Positions 1 through 7,820 are shown, counted from the stretch's first letter. The stretch: DNA of 20,319 nt from Heyndrickxia sporothermodurans (GCF_016785185.1 NZ_JAEKDY010000061.1), one strand, 5' to 3'. The notes: generated by a model not told the origin, from the letters alone. Translations and numbers: made by a program.

Positions 1-74
1 AGCTTGTATCCAAGATTTCCTTCTAGATATTCTTTAACTACCATCAGTTTAAATTTCTCACTATATTTAGCCAT
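1..74 (-). CDS. IS3-family transposase OrfA, N-terminal part (cut by window edge)
   Basis: The minus strand reads from an ATG at 74-72 off the left edge, giving 24 codons that begin MAKYSEKFKLMVVKEYLEG. This is the typical N-terminus of the helix-turn-helix OrfA protein of IS3-family (IS150-type) elements, which binds the element ends and works with the OrfB integrase by frameshifting. The gene lies just inside an IS end with the usual terminal bases, which supports the call. Only the N-terminus is visible, so whether the element is intact cannot be judged. Confidence 0.8.
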   Translation of the reverse strand, partial: MAKYSEKFKLMVVKEYLEGNLGYK

Positions 75-85
75 AAATAAACACT

Positions 86-116
86 CCAAAAGTTAGATTT
101 TTACTCTAACTTTTGG
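86..116. repeat. Perfect 12-bp inverted repeat between the IS end and OrfA
   Basis: CCAAAAGTTAGA at 86-97 pairs exactly with TCTAACTTTTGG at 105-116 around a 7-base loop. One arm overlaps the terminal repeat of the element and the other lies directly before the OrfA start. Such a hairpin would form in any transcript entering from outside and could mask the OrfA start, but this role is inference. Confidence 0.6.
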
Positions 117-212
117 GGTGCAGTACACTGAAGGGGTTTAAACTTATTTTCGATAAGATATAGAAACAGATTTTCATTAAAATTTATACTCCAATTTTTA
201 AATTTATCCTGT

Positions 213-986
213 CTAAATTTCCAACAGCTTTTTGTAATTAGATAATGTTTCTTTATCTTCTACCTTATATCCGGATTTATAAAATAATATATCTCCTGTC
301 CCATCGTTCATTTGATTTCTTGCTTCGAGAATGCGTTTTAGGTTTTTTGCAGTACCAACGCTTCCAGAAATTATATCAACCTCTTTAGGAAATATTCCCC
401 TTATGATTTTTTCAAAGTATGGGAAATGGGTGCATCCAAGAACGACTGTCCCGTACTGCTTTAAATCAAACGTAGATAGATTTTCAATTAAATATGGTAC
501 GACTTTCTCATCTCTAAATTCGAAATCCTCAGCAAATTGGACAAGACCAGGAAGAGGCAGACTATTAACAATATCGTGATGGTCTATGCTTTTCACAAGG
601 TTATGGAACTTTTCTTCCCTAAGAGTCAAATTAGTAGCAAATACTAATACCTTTTTTCTTTTTTTCTCACAGCTTTGAACGGCGGGTTTCACAGCGGGTT
701 CAATACCCAATATAGGGAAGTCATACTTTTGGCGAAGGTCATCCACTGCGATGCTTGTTGCAGTATTACAAGCAATGACTAATGCTTTGATTCCTTGATT
801 AGCCATAAAGTCAACTGCATCAAAAATATATTTCCTTACCTCTTCTTTCGTTTTTTCACCATATGGAACGTGTAAGGTATCTGCATAAAATATATAATCA
901 TCATTCGGTAAAAGTTGCAATGCCTGATGAAGAACAGTCATCCCACCAATTCCCGAATCAAAAAAACCAATTCTCACTACTTTCAC
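213..986 (-). CDS. racE: Glutamate racemase
   Basis: This enzyme interconverts L- and D-glutamate in the cytoplasm and supplies D-glutamate for peptidoglycan. The 257-residue protein has the family's N-terminal DSGIGG motif (residues 10-15), the first catalytic cysteine in ACNTA (Cys73) and the second in GCTHFP (Cys185), so both halves of the two-base racemization site are present. The length is close to other Bacillus racemases. The start is GTG at 986, with a purine-rich site (AAGGAAAAGA) just upstream. No convincing terminator follows the stop; an IS3 element lies about 85 bases beyond. The name racE is used because this is the Bacillus form; murI is the equivalent name elsewhere. Paralogues cannot be ruled out from this window. 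Confidence 0.93.
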   Translation of the reverse strand: MKVVRIGFFDSGIGGMTVLHQALQLLPNDDYIFYADTLHVPYGEKTKEEVRKYIFDAVDFMANQGIKALVIACNTATSIAVDDLRQKYDFPILGIEPAVKPAVQSCEKKRKKVLVFATNLTLREEKFHNLVKSIDHHDIVNSLPLPGLVQFAEDFEFRDEKVVPYLIENLSTFDLKQYGTVVLGCTHFPYFEKIIRGIFPKEVDIISGSVGTAKNLKRILEARNQMNDGTGDILFYKSGYKVEDKETLSNYKKLLEI

Positions 987-1081
987 TCTTTTCCTTATAA
1001 ATCCTATTAAACACTTTATAAGAATATCATTTTTTATATGTTTTGTTTACTAGTTCTTATTGAACTGCCTCGTTAATTAAA

Positions 1082-1104
1082 CAAGAAAAAGGAGCCACAA
1101 CTCC
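1082..1104 (-). terminator. Rho-independent terminator after the reductase gene
   Basis: Read on the minus strand, a short stem GGAGT / GCTCC (one G-T pair) with a TGTG loop is followed by TTTTTCTTGTTT. It lies about 100 bases past the reductase stop and before racE, so it would separate the two genes. The stem is short. Confidence 0.5.
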
Positions 1105-1201
1105 CTATTTCACTTGAGCTGCTCTTTCCAATGAGCTCTAAGAATTTTATAGAGGTTATCGCTCCTTTATGGAACATCATTTAGTAAATCGTTTGTCTCG
1201 C

Positions 1202-1918
1202 TTACATTGACAAATCAAATGAGAAAAACTTAGGCAGTTCATTTTCGCGCTTATCGAGCATAATCTGTTCTGGCTGAATGCCCTGCTCACGCAGTACTTC
1301 AATGTTCTGTACTAGGAAGTCGTCGCTGCCAACAACATAGAAGAGTCCATCCTTGTCGGCAGCAAGATTTTTCACTGCTTCATAGTAGTCTTTACGATTA
1401 TCGACGAACTGTGCAGTGAATTTCTTATCAGTTGCGGATTTAAAAATATTAGTGAATAAAAAATCGTTTGATGAATCGATGTTCAGGGAGTGAATTCGAT
1501 TGACGTTGTCAGCACGTTCGAAATATTCAAGTACAAGCGGTCTGAAAGTTGCTAGGCCGACACCTGATGACAGCAGGTAAACATTTTTGTCTTCTCTTTT
1601 TAGCGGTACATTCGAATGAGTTTTAAATATTGCCACTTCATCTCCGACTTTAAGATTTTTTAAAATCGTTTTAAACTCAGAGCACTGCTCTCTAATGCGT
1701 GTTGTGATGCCGATTGCATTTTCATGCGGTAATGTAGAGATTGACATATGGCGAATCCTGCTGCGGTTCGGTTTATCTCCAGCATTGAAACCTTCCAGTG
1801 CGAAGTGGGTGTGGGATCCTTCTTCCCATGTAAAGCCTTCCGGACAATCGAGCAAGTACGTTTTAACCTCAGGCGTTTCCTCAATAATCTTATTTATTTT
1901 AGTCCAGTATATTTGCAT
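1202..1918 (-). CDS. FAD/NAD(P)-binding ferredoxin-reductase-like oxidoreductase, iron-regulated
   Basis: The 238-residue protein has the two-domain layout of the ferredoxin-NADP reductase superfamily. An N-terminal FAD-binding barrel carries RHMSIST (residues 56-62), in the place of the usual RxYS(x)xS flavin motif. A nucleotide-binding domain follows, with SSGVGLATF (117-125) as the pyrophosphate-binding loop and YVVGSDDF (194-201) near the C-terminus. There is no [2Fe-2S] ferredoxin domain, so it probably passes electrons to a separate partner. A Fur box lies between a good -35 and -10 directly upstream, which suggests a role when iron is scarce, such as reduction of ferric chelates or support of haem breakdown. 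The substrate cannot be told from the sequence. It appears monocistronic, with a terminator before racE. Confidence 0.8.
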   Translation of the reverse strand: MQIYWTKINKIIEETPEVKTYLLDCPEGFTWEEGSHTHFALEGFNAGDKPNRSRIRHMSISTLPHENAIGITTRIREQCSEFKTILKNLKVGDEVAIFKTHSNVPLKREDKNVYLLSSGVGLATFRPLVLEYFERADNVNRIHSLNIDSSNDFLFTNIFKSATDKKFTAQFVDNRKDYYEAVKNLAADKDGLFYVVGSDDFLVQNIEVLREQGIQPEQIMLDKRENELPKFFSFDLSM

Positions 1919-1959
1919 TGTATATTCTCCTTAATCAATTATCTATATCGTTACTATCT

Positions 1960-1988
1960 AATATACAGTAAGTGATAACAATTCTCAA
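1960..1988 (-). promoter_or_regulatory. Promoter of the reductase gene with embedded Fur box
   Basis: On the minus strand, -35 TTGAGA (1988-1983) and -10 TATATT (1965-1960) are separated by exactly 17 bases. The segment 1973-1987 reads TGATAACAATTCTCA on the plus strand and matches 12 of the 14 defined positions of the Bacillus Fur 7-1-7 box (TGATAATNATTATCA). The box overlaps the -35 and spacer, where a bound repressor would block RNA polymerase. Iron control is inferred from this match. Confidence 0.65.
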
Positions 1989-2475
1989 TTAAAAAAGATT
2001 GATTATTTCAGATAATTTATAAAGTGTTATTCTAGATAATGGACCGTTGGTTGAATAACCGAACGAACATTAATCAAACTTATTTTTTAATTATCGAACT
2101 AAACCTCCTACACAAGCTGTATCGTTAAACAAACCTACAAGTAAATCGAGTTTGATAAATAAGCGGAGAAACTTCTGTTAATTAAGAAATAGCACCGAAA
2201 ATTCCTTAAATAGCCGGAAAAATTCCGACTATTAACTCGAAAAACATGAAAATGAGTAATTTTGCTTTGCTTAACCGGAAATCCTCCGCTTAAATCCCCC
2301 GAATCGAGCTCTATTTTGCTGTTTAACCGGAAATATCCGCTTATTTTGATTATCTTTCGTTAGGTGCGCAATATATCCCCCTCATTTCTCCAAAATTCAT
2401 CCAGCAAATTGAAAGGGTATGATATGATTATTTGTAACAAGTGAGATAAAATTTACATATTTGGGGTCTAAATGA
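1989..2475. other. Intergenic region without a gene, rich in short palindromes
   Basis: This stretch between the reductase promoter and the small zinc-ribbon-like gene shows no reading frame with codon character on either strand. Its main content is the cluster of related CCGGAAA / TCCGCTTA units listed separately (2154-2347). The last 120 bases are AT-rich and should hold the promoter of the gene at 2476, but no hexamer pair stands out. A weak GGGG stretch about ten bases before that start is the only ribosome-binding candidate. Confidence 0.5.
2154..2347. repeat. Cluster of four related palindromic intergenic units
   Basis: Four short units share a core in which an AATAAGCGGA-like half faces a TTCCGGTTAA-like half. 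Their positions are 2154-2183 (minus orientation, partly decayed), 2206-2235 (TTAAATAGCCGG...CCGACTATTAA, a self-complementary hairpin with CGGAA/TTCCG), 2271-2295 (TTAACCGGAAATCCTCCGCT) and 2322-2347 (TTAACCGGAAATATCCGCTT). Units three and four are nearly identical in sequence. They resemble the small interspersed repeats found between genes in Bacillaceae. The family name is not known to me. Confidence 0.6.
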
Positions 2476-2758
2476 ATGTGTAAAAAAAAGAAGAGAAAAT
2501 CAAAAAGTGGAGAAAAAGAGGATTTCGGAAGTGTAGTGTTTTATTGCAAAAAAATGTGATTATGCATTTGAAGTCGATTGGGAGACAATTTGGGACATAC
2601 AGGAGTGCGCGCACGGGTACGTGGGATTTCATTTAAATGATACATTTATCAGCTGTGATAAATGTGGAGAAATAATCGATAATGAAGAGAAAACGGAATC
2701 AGCAGTAAAGAGTCCGAAGAAGCCCATTGACATTGATGATTACGATCTTCCTTTTTAA
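2476..2758 (+). pseudogene. Small zinc-ribbon-like protein gene, broken by one extra A
   Basis: From the ATG at 2476 the frame gives a lysine-rich start (MCKKKKRKSKSGEKEDFGS) and VFYCKK, then stops at 2557-2559. Removing one A from the A7 run at 2548-2554 restores a single frame to the TAA at 2756-2758, about 93 residues. The restored protein has a CKKC pair near residue 25, a well-formed middle with WETIWDIQE and HGYVGFHLND, a second pair CDKCGE, and an acidic end IDIDDYDLPF. The two CxxC pairs suggest a zinc-binding fold. The family and function are unknown to me. A strong hairpin terminator follows 54 bases later. The extra base may be true decay, transcriptional slippage on the A run, or a sequencing error. 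Coding character on both sides of the shift supports a real gene. Confidence 0.65.
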
Positions 2759-2803
2759 GAAATCGAGCAAAATAGTGCCTACTTCTCCTACTTTGAATCT
2801 AAA

Positions 2804-2840
2804 CAATAAAAGGGACGGGATAGGATCCCGTCCCACTTGT
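2804..2840. terminator. Bidirectional terminator between convergent genes
   Basis: GGGACGGGA at 2812-2820 pairs perfectly with TCCCGTCCC at 2826-2834 around a 5-base loop. On the minus strand it is followed by TTTTATTGTTT, a good U tract; on the plus strand by a weaker T-rich stretch. It sits between the plus-strand zinc-ribbon-like gene ending at 2758 and the minus-strand reading frame ending at 2842, so it can serve both. Confidence 0.8.
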
Positions 2841-2841
2841 C

Positions 2842-3236
2842 TTATTTGTTTGCAAGTTTTTTTATATTTTCATATCGTTGTATTACTAACTTTTGAATCA
2901 TTTGTTTCCTTACAGGCCACAGATAGTCTGAATACTTTTCAATTATCTCAAAAAATTCATCTTCCGTTATATCTAAATTAATATTATTATAAACATCCTT
3001 ATCAACCAGCCCAATTTCTATGGAATGTTCATTGGCAAAGGCTTTTGATGTAGTCCGGCATACACGATTGTTTCTTCAAATAAGTCTTCGTTTTCCATTA
3101 AGTCGAGTAAATCCTCATCTTCTTCCCAATCTGACAATAAGGATGACCCATTATCATACAACGGGGATAGTGAAATAGTGATCTGCCTGGTCCTGGTAGG
3201 TTAAGTGTAATTATTTCACAACCTCTTTTTTGTGAA
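2842..3236 (-). pseudogene. Decayed hypothetical gene with at least two frameshifts
   Basis: Three minus-strand frames follow one another with clear coding character. The C-terminal piece (about 3054-2842) contains SKAFANEHSIEIGLVDKDV and ends YENIKKLANK before TAA. The middle piece (about 3181-3058) is very acidic, with SDWEEDEDLLDLMENEDL and then FEETIVYAG. The first piece (about 3236-3185) contains KRGCEIITLNLPGPGR. One-base changes near 3055 and near 3181 would join them. No ATG start is visible, and the first piece runs back to the stop of the VOC gene, so the 5' end may also be lost. I do not recognise the family. A strong terminator lies directly after the stop, which argues that this was once an expressed gene. 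Confidence 0.5.
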
Positions 3237-3267
3237 AATTTTATTATATGTATGATTATTGTTTTGT

Positions 3268-3648
3268 TTATACAGTCAACTCAATAAGATTTCCTTCCGG
3301 ATCCTCAATAACACTTTCATAATATCCATCTCCAGTGACTCGCGGACCATTAATAAGTCGATACCCATCATTCTTTAATCTGTCTGTCATATGATTAACG
3401 GACTCCCTGCTTCCTAAAGAAATGGCAATATGAGCCCAGCCTATCATATCATCCTGTTTTTTCTTATCAATACCCAATTTACGCATAATCTCTAATCGTG
3501 TTCCAGAATTAAATGTGAGAAAATATGATTCGAATTTCTTTTCTGCATTATGATACTTATTGTTCGACTTACAATTAAAATACGTTTCATAAAACGTTCT
3601 CATGGCTTCCAAATCATTGACCCAAATAGCTACATGTTCAATTTTCAT
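3268..3648 (-). CDS. VOC-family (glyoxalase/dioxygenase fold) protein
   Basis: The 126-residue protein is a single vicinal-oxygen-chelate domain made of two beta-alpha-beta-beta-beta repeats. It starts MKIEHVAIWVNDLEAMRTFY and ends DPEGNLIELTV, both hallmarks of glyoxalase/bleomycin-resistance proteins. The usual metal ligands are in place: His5, Glu53 (LEIM), His73 (GWAHIA) and Glu123 (IEL). It could be a glyoxalase I, a fosfomycin/bleomycin-type resistance protein or an isomerase; the sequence does not decide between these. GGGGTG precedes the ATG. The upstream region carries a 110-base module that is also found before the DinB fragment at 12556. Confidence 0.85.
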   Translation of the reverse strand: MKIEHVAIWVNDLEAMRTFYETYFNCKSNNKYHNAEKKFESYFLTFNSGTRLEIMRKLGIDKKKQDDMIGWAHIAISLGSRESVNHMTDRLKNDGYRLINGPRVTGDGYYESVIEDPEGNLIELTV

Positions 3649-3683
3649 TTCTGTTTCACCCCATTAAGTACTAAAAAATCAAG

Positions 3684-3794
3684 ACTAGCTTCTTTATTAG
3701 TAGTATATCACTTTCGAATTTACCTCTAGATTACTACAACTCTTATTCCTTTTGAAAATTCCTTATTCCCGGAAAATACTTTGATAAGTGGTTG
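3684..3794 (-). repeat. Intergenic module, copy 1 (upstream of the VOC gene)
   Basis: This segment aligns over about 110 bases with 12624-12734. Shared blocks include CTAG..TC.TTATTAG, TCGAATTTACCTCTAGATTA and CCCGGAAAATACTTTGA, then AAGTGGTTG. By eye the identity is roughly three quarters or more. Both copies lie upstream of a minus-strand gene in the same orientation, 36 bases before the VOC start here. A related tail, ATTTCATTAAATGGCCCGATT at 3843-3863, recurs at 14705-14725. Confidence 0.7.
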
Positions 3795-3842
3795 ATAGTA
3801 TCTATAAAATTCTATATTATCAGCAGCTAGCTCAAAAGCCTT

Positions 3843-3863
3843 ATTTCATTAAATGGCCCGATT
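3843..3863. repeat. Short dispersed repeat, copy 1
   Basis: The 21 bases here match 14705-14725 at 20 positions (core CATTAAATGGCCCGATT). It lies just beyond the 110-base module and may be part of the same larger interspersed element. Confidence 0.55.
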
Positions 3864-3884
3864 GTTCAACTAACCCCGAAAGTA

Positions 3885-3930
3885 CAATAAAAAGAAACTG
3901 CCATTCGTCGGGGTTCTGAAGGACAGTTTT
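3885..3930 (-). terminator. Terminator after the GntP permease
   Basis: Read on the minus strand, AAACTGTCC (3929-3921) pairs with GGCAGTTT (3902-3895), with one bulged base and a long loop, and is followed by CTTTTTATTG. It lies about 65 bases past the permease stop. Confidence 0.6.
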
Positions 3931-3993
3931 CCGGCAGAGAGTGTGAGAAAAGTTCTTCAAACTCTCCCATTGTTTTTAAAAGAATTTATGCCT

Positions 3994-5436
3994 TTATATA
4001 TCCAAAACGTTATTTTTATTCTTAGATCTATTAAAGCCACTGAAATATATTGCTACTATACTAATAAAAATTATTAATACCCCCGCTATAATTAAGGATG
4101 CATCTAATAATAAAATAAACCCTAGTCCTGCTACAGAAGTAATAGTGGAAAGTATTGTCCATGTTGAAAATGTTTCCTTCATGCTTAATCCAAAATATTC
4201 TTTAATCATCCAAAATCCTGCATCATTAACATGTGAGCAAATTGAACTACCTGCCCCAGTTGCAAGAGTTACTAAAGCTAAATTAACATCGTATTGGGCC
4301 AGCATCGGAATAATTAATCCTGCAGTGGATATAGCTGCAACTGTGGCTGATCCTAAAGATATACGTAATATTGCAGCAACTAACCAAGCAAGTATGATAG
4401 GTGACATTGAAGTTCCTGTAAATAATTTTGATACATAATCCCCTACACCACCATCAATTAGAACTTGCTTGAAAGCACCCCCACCTCCAATAATTAATAG
4501 CATCATACCAATTGCTGTAATTGATGATGTACAAGAGTTCATTACTTCTTTTATTGGAATATTTCTTTGTATTCCCATTGTAAAGAATGCAAGAACTAAA
4601 GATATTAACATTGCGGTAGAAGGGTTTCCTATTAGACGAACAATTTCAATTAATGTATTATCTTTAAATCCTACTGATTTTTGAATCATATCAATAATTG
4701 TAGATATAGACATTAATAAAACGGGAAACATTGCAGTTAATACACTTATACCGAAACCTGGCGTTTCTTTAAGTTGCAATGTTTTTTGCTCACCTAAAGA
4801 AGCTATATTACCCGTTTTATTAAATGCAACTGGTACAATTTTTTTAGCAATCTTAGTATATAAAGGGCCAGCTATAATGACGGTTGGTATTGCAACAATA
4901 ATACCGTAAAGTAAAACTAATCCAATATCTGCACCATATTCACCAGCTATGACTGTTGGCCCTGGGTGTGGGGGGAGGAAACTATGAGTAGCTAATAAGG
5001 CTGCAGCCATAGGAATACCTAGGTGCAAAATAGATGCTCTTAATTCTTTCGCGATTGAAAATACAATTGGAATTAATAAAACTAATCCTACTTCAAAAAA
5101 TAGTGCTATACCAACAATAAACGAAGCAACTACAACAGCCCACTGGATTCTTTTTTTTCCGAATTTGTTAATTAGGGTCATTGCAATACGCTGTGCTCCC
5201 CCTGCATCAGCAATTAATCTACCAAGCATTGCACCAAGTCCAAATATTAAAGCTATATGACCAAGTGTACCTCCTAATCCACCTTCAATTGATGTAACGA
5301 TCTTTCCTAGAGGCATTCCTAGTGCTAAAGATACAATAAAAGATACAATAATTAATGAAACAAATGTATTTACTTTGAAACCAGTAATCAAAATTAACAA
5401 CAGGATAATCCCAATCGCTACTATAAGTAATGGCAT
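3994..5436 (-). CDS. GntP-family sugar-acid:proton symporter
   Basis: This is a 480-residue membrane permease of the GntP (gluconate/H+ symporter) family, starting MPLLIVAIGIILLLILITGFKV at an ATG with AGGAGG ten bases upstream. It contains the family's conserved stretches: FGLGAMLGRLIADAGGA near residue 65, HSFLPPHPGP near 150, and SATVAAISTAG and SHVNDAGFWM in the second half. Twelve or more hydrophobic segments fill the chain, and a short charged C-terminal tail makes it slightly longer than the usual 450. Members carry gluconate, ketogluconates, glycerate or aldonates. Its place directly downstream of a xylonate-type dehydratase, in the same direction, suggests D-xylonate or a similar acid as substrate. 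A cre site and a possible GntR-type operator lie in the 288-base gap before it, so it may have its own promoter. Confidence 0.88.
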   Translation of the reverse strand: MPLLIVAIGIILLLILITGFKVNTFVSLIIVSFIVSLALGMPLGKIVTSIEGGLGGTLGHIALIFGLGAMLGRLIADAGGAQRIAMTLINKFGKKRIQWAVVVASFIVGIALFFEVGLVLLIPIVFSIAKELRASILHLGIPMAAALLATHSFLPPHPGPTVIAGEYGADIGLVLLYGIIVAIPTVIIAGPLYTKIAKKIVPVAFNKTGNIASLGEQKTLQLKETPGFGISVLTAMFPVLLMSISTIIDMIQKSVGFKDNTLIEIVRLIGNPSTAMLISLVLAFFTMGIQRNIPIKEVMNSCTSSITAIGMMLLIIGGGGAFKQVLIDGGVGDYVSKLFTGTSMSPIILAWLVAAILRISLGSATVAAISTAGLIIPMLAQYDVNLALVTLATGAGSSICSHVNDAGFWMIKEYFGLSMKETFSTWTILSTITSVAGLGFILLLDASLIIAGVLIIFISIVAIYFSGFNRSKNKNNVLDI

Positions 5437-5540
5437 AATAAACCTCCTAAAAATAATTAAAATATTTTCACTTGTTCAACTTACTAAATTGCTGACCTTA
5501 AATTTTTAATTAGTAAGTAACTCTAGGATGCTATGCTATT

Positions 5541-5550
5541 TTGTATACTA
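5541..5550. promoter_or_regulatory. Possible GntR-type operator
   Basis: TTGTATACTA differs by one base from the palindrome TTGTATACAA, which forms the core of GntR/FadR-type operators such as that of the Bacillus gnt operon. It lies about 105 bases before the permease start. No GntR-family gene is present in the window, so this is only a candidate. Confidence 0.35.
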
Positions 5551-5585
5551 GCCACAAGGAGTAGTTGTTTGAAAAATCAGATTTA

Positions 5586-5599
5586 AGTAAACGTTTTCA
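5586..5599. promoter_or_regulatory. Catabolite-responsive element (cre)
   Basis: AGTAAACGTTTTCA matches the CcpA consensus TGWAANCGNTNWCA at every defined position except the first. It lies between the dehydratase stop and the permease start, 150 bases before the latter. A site here fits CcpA repression of the permease when preferred sugars are present. Confidence 0.6.
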
Positions 5600-5724
5600 C
5601 TCTATGCCTTAATAAAATTCCAACACACACAAATATAACCTATTCACCCAACTATTAAATTGGGCCAATACTATGGAGTTAAAAAACAAGCTCTTAAAAA
5701 TGTTTTAAAGTATGAATTAATAGA

Positions 5725-7713
5725 TTAATTTTGAACTAGTGTTTTTTCTTCGTCTAATGCTTTTACTCCAGCTTTTATAACTTCAATAATTCGATCTGTG
5801 TCATAGATATTTCCACGCCACGTTCCTCCACTTACTGATTGAAGCGCGGCCCATAAACGAGTATCATCTGGAAGATCAGGGTCCGGCTTGAGGTCTGGAT
5901 GAAGGTCACGTTCTTTCAAGACTTTAGTTGCTTTTTCTAAAGAAAGCCTTTCATTCTCAGTTCCAACAAAATTAACGGAACCCACTAACTGGTTGCGGTC
6001 AACAATAATTTCAATTACATCTCCATCACGCAATTTTCCAATTGGTCCCTCGGCTAATGCCTCAGGTCCAATATGTCCAATACATGCGCCAGTAGAAACA
6101 CCCGAAAAACGTGCATCTGTAATCAAGGAGACATGTTTTCCAAAAGACAAATGTTTTAATGCCGATGTTAGTTGATATGTTTCCTCCATCCCGGTTCCTG
6201 AAGGACCTCCGCCCATTACAACCATTATATCTCCTGCTTTAATGTCTCCTGTTTTTATAGCTTTTATGGCTGCCTTTTCTGAAGTAAAGACTTTAGCTTT
6301 TCCTATATGTCGATACACTCCGTCTTCCCCTACCACAGATGGATCAATGGAAGTTGATTTAATTACTGATCCTTCAGGAGCAATATTTCCTGTCGGGAAT
6401 GTAACAGTTGAAGTTAGACCTTTTTCTTTTGCCTTGACTGGATCCATGATTATATCATCAGGATTAATTCCATCAGTTTCTAACAATTGTTTTTTCAACA
6501 TTGCACGTCTTTCTGATTTTTCCCACCAGTCGAGGTTTGAACCAAGGGTTTCTCCTGTAACTGTTAGTACATCTTCATGCAAGACACCTAATTTTCTTAA
6601 ATGAAGCATCACCTCCGGCACCCCACCTGCTAGGAATACCTTAACGGTTGTGTAACCAACAGGACCATTTGGTAGTACATCAACTAAGCGAGGAACTTTC
6701 TTATTGATTCTAGTCCAATCTTCAACAGTAGGTATCTTACAATTAGCTGCATGAGCAATTGCTGGGATATGAAGTAATAAATTTGTTGAACCCCCGAAAG
6801 CTGCATGAATCACCATAGCATTTTCTATCGCTTTATCTGTAATAATATCTTCGGTAGATATCTTTTTCTTCTCCAGTTCTAAAACTGCACGTGCTGATTG
6901 ATTAGCCATCTCCATCCATATTGGCTGACCTGAAGGTGCTAACGCTGAGTGAGGTAATGCCATTCCCATGGCTTCTGCAACGACTTGGGCGGTGCCAGCT
7001 GTACCTAGAAATTGACATCCTCCTCCGGGTGTAGCGCAAGCACGACATCCGAGATCAGCAGCTTCTTGTAAAGTAATTTCGTTGTTTGCGTATCTTGCCC
7101 CAATTGTTTGAATCTTTCCGGCGTCTTCTCCATTTGTAGGTGGAAGAGTGACACCCCCAGGGATAATGATAGTTGGCAAATTATGCATTGATGCTAGCGC
7201 TACCATCATTGCAGGAAGACCTTTATCACATGTAGCAACCCCAATAACTGCATGACGTGTAGGCAACGATCGAATTAATCTTCGATAAACTATAGCCGCA
7301 TCGTTTCGATAAGGAAGGGAATCAAACATACCGGTAGTTCCTTGAGAACGGCCGTCACATGGATCACTTACGAAGCCTGCGAACGGAACCCCTCCTTGTC
7401 TATTAATTTCTTGAGCTGACGCCTTCATTAATAAACCTATTTCCCAGTGACCAGTATGATAGCCTAATGCAATTGGAGTACCGTCATGATTCCTTATTCC
7501 ACCTTGAGTACCGAGGATTAGAACTTGTTTTCCAAGGAGGTTTGAAGGTGCCCATCCCATTCCAACATTTTGAGATAATCCAAAAAGGTCACCACTTGGT
7601 GAATCTAGCAACATTTCTGATGTAAGTGGGAGTGAACCATCTGGACCTTTTGAATGGGTTTGAACTTTGTAAAGAGATACATCTTCTTCACCAAATATCG
7701 ATTGCAATGACAT
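5725..7713 (-). CDS. YjhG/YagF-type (D-xylonate) dehydratase of the IlvD/Edd family
   Basis: The 662-residue protein belongs to the IlvD/Edd iron-sulfur dehydratases and matches the long YjhG/YagF branch, which converts D-xylonate to 2-keto-3-deoxy-D-xylonate and water. The likely cluster cysteines are Cys119 (DPCDGRSQG), Cys162 (TCDKG) and Cys233 (GGGCQFLGTAG). The C-terminal half has ITDARFSGVSTGACIGHIGP, where the family's catalytic serine lies. GGTWRGNIYDTDRI closes the chain. The length agrees with YagF (about 655). The ATG is preceded by GGAGGA. It lies between an aldehyde dehydrogenase remnant and a GntP permease, all read leftward, which supports a role in aldonate breakdown. Related substrates such as gluconate or L-arabonate cannot be excluded. 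Confidence 0.85.
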   Translation of the reverse strand: MSLQSIFGEEDVSLYKVQTHSKGPDGSLPLTSEMLLDSPSGDLFGLSQNVGMGWAPSNLLGKQVLILGTQGGIRNHDGTPIALGYHTGHWEIGLLMKASAQEINRQGGVPFAGFVSDPCDGRSQGTTGMFDSLPYRNDAAIVYRRLIRSLPTRHAVIGVATCDKGLPAMMVALASMHNLPTIIIPGGVTLPPTNGEDAGKIQTIGARYANNEITLQEAADLGCRACATPGGGCQFLGTAGTAQVVAEAMGMALPHSALAPSGQPIWMEMANQSARAVLELEKKKISTEDIITDKAIENAMVIHAAFGGSTNLLLHIPAIAHAANCKIPTVEDWTRINKKVPRLVDVLPNGPVGYTTVKVFLAGGVPEVMLHLRKLGVLHEDVLTVTGETLGSNLDWWEKSERRAMLKKQLLETDGINPDDIIMDPVKAKEKGLTSTVTFPTGNIAPEGSVIKSTSIDPSVVGEDGVYRHIGKAKVFTSEKAAIKAIKTGDIKAGDIMVVMGGGPSGTGMEETYQLTSALKHLSFGKHVSLITDARFSGVSTGACIGHIGPEALAEGPIGKLRDGDVIEIIVDRNQLVGSVNFVGTENERLSLEKATKVLKERDLHPDLKPDPDLPDDTRLWAALQSVSGGTWRGNIYDTDRIIEVIKAGVKALDEEKTLVQN

Positions 7714-7820
7714 AAGTATTCCTCCATTAATTATATTTTTATTGCAAAAGAAATATTTTTGTTGGTTACATCATTTTTGGTCTTTGAAGTTGATTTTGAA
7801 CGATAATTATAGAAGTTAAA

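Larger units (their letters stand above)
1..127 (-). mobile_element. End of an IS3-family insertion sequence
   Basis: The element's left end lies at 127 and reads inward on the minus strand as TGTACTGCACCCCAAAAGTT, with the TG/CA terminal dinucleotide usual for the IS3 family. OrfA begins 53 bases further in. The rest lies outside the window. It was inserted downstream of the glutamate racemase gene, 85 bases past its stop codon. The target-site duplication cannot be tested because the other end is missing. Confidence 0.75.

Noticed and set aside
2727..2981. 84-codon plus-strand frame
   Set aside because: It runs over the end of the zinc-ribbon-like gene, the terminator hairpin and the decayed minus-strand gene, so it is a chance frame.
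5648..5669. Small CCCAA/TTGGG hairpin after the dehydratase
   Set aside because: The stem is only about five base pairs and has no T tract on either strand, so it is not called as a terminator.
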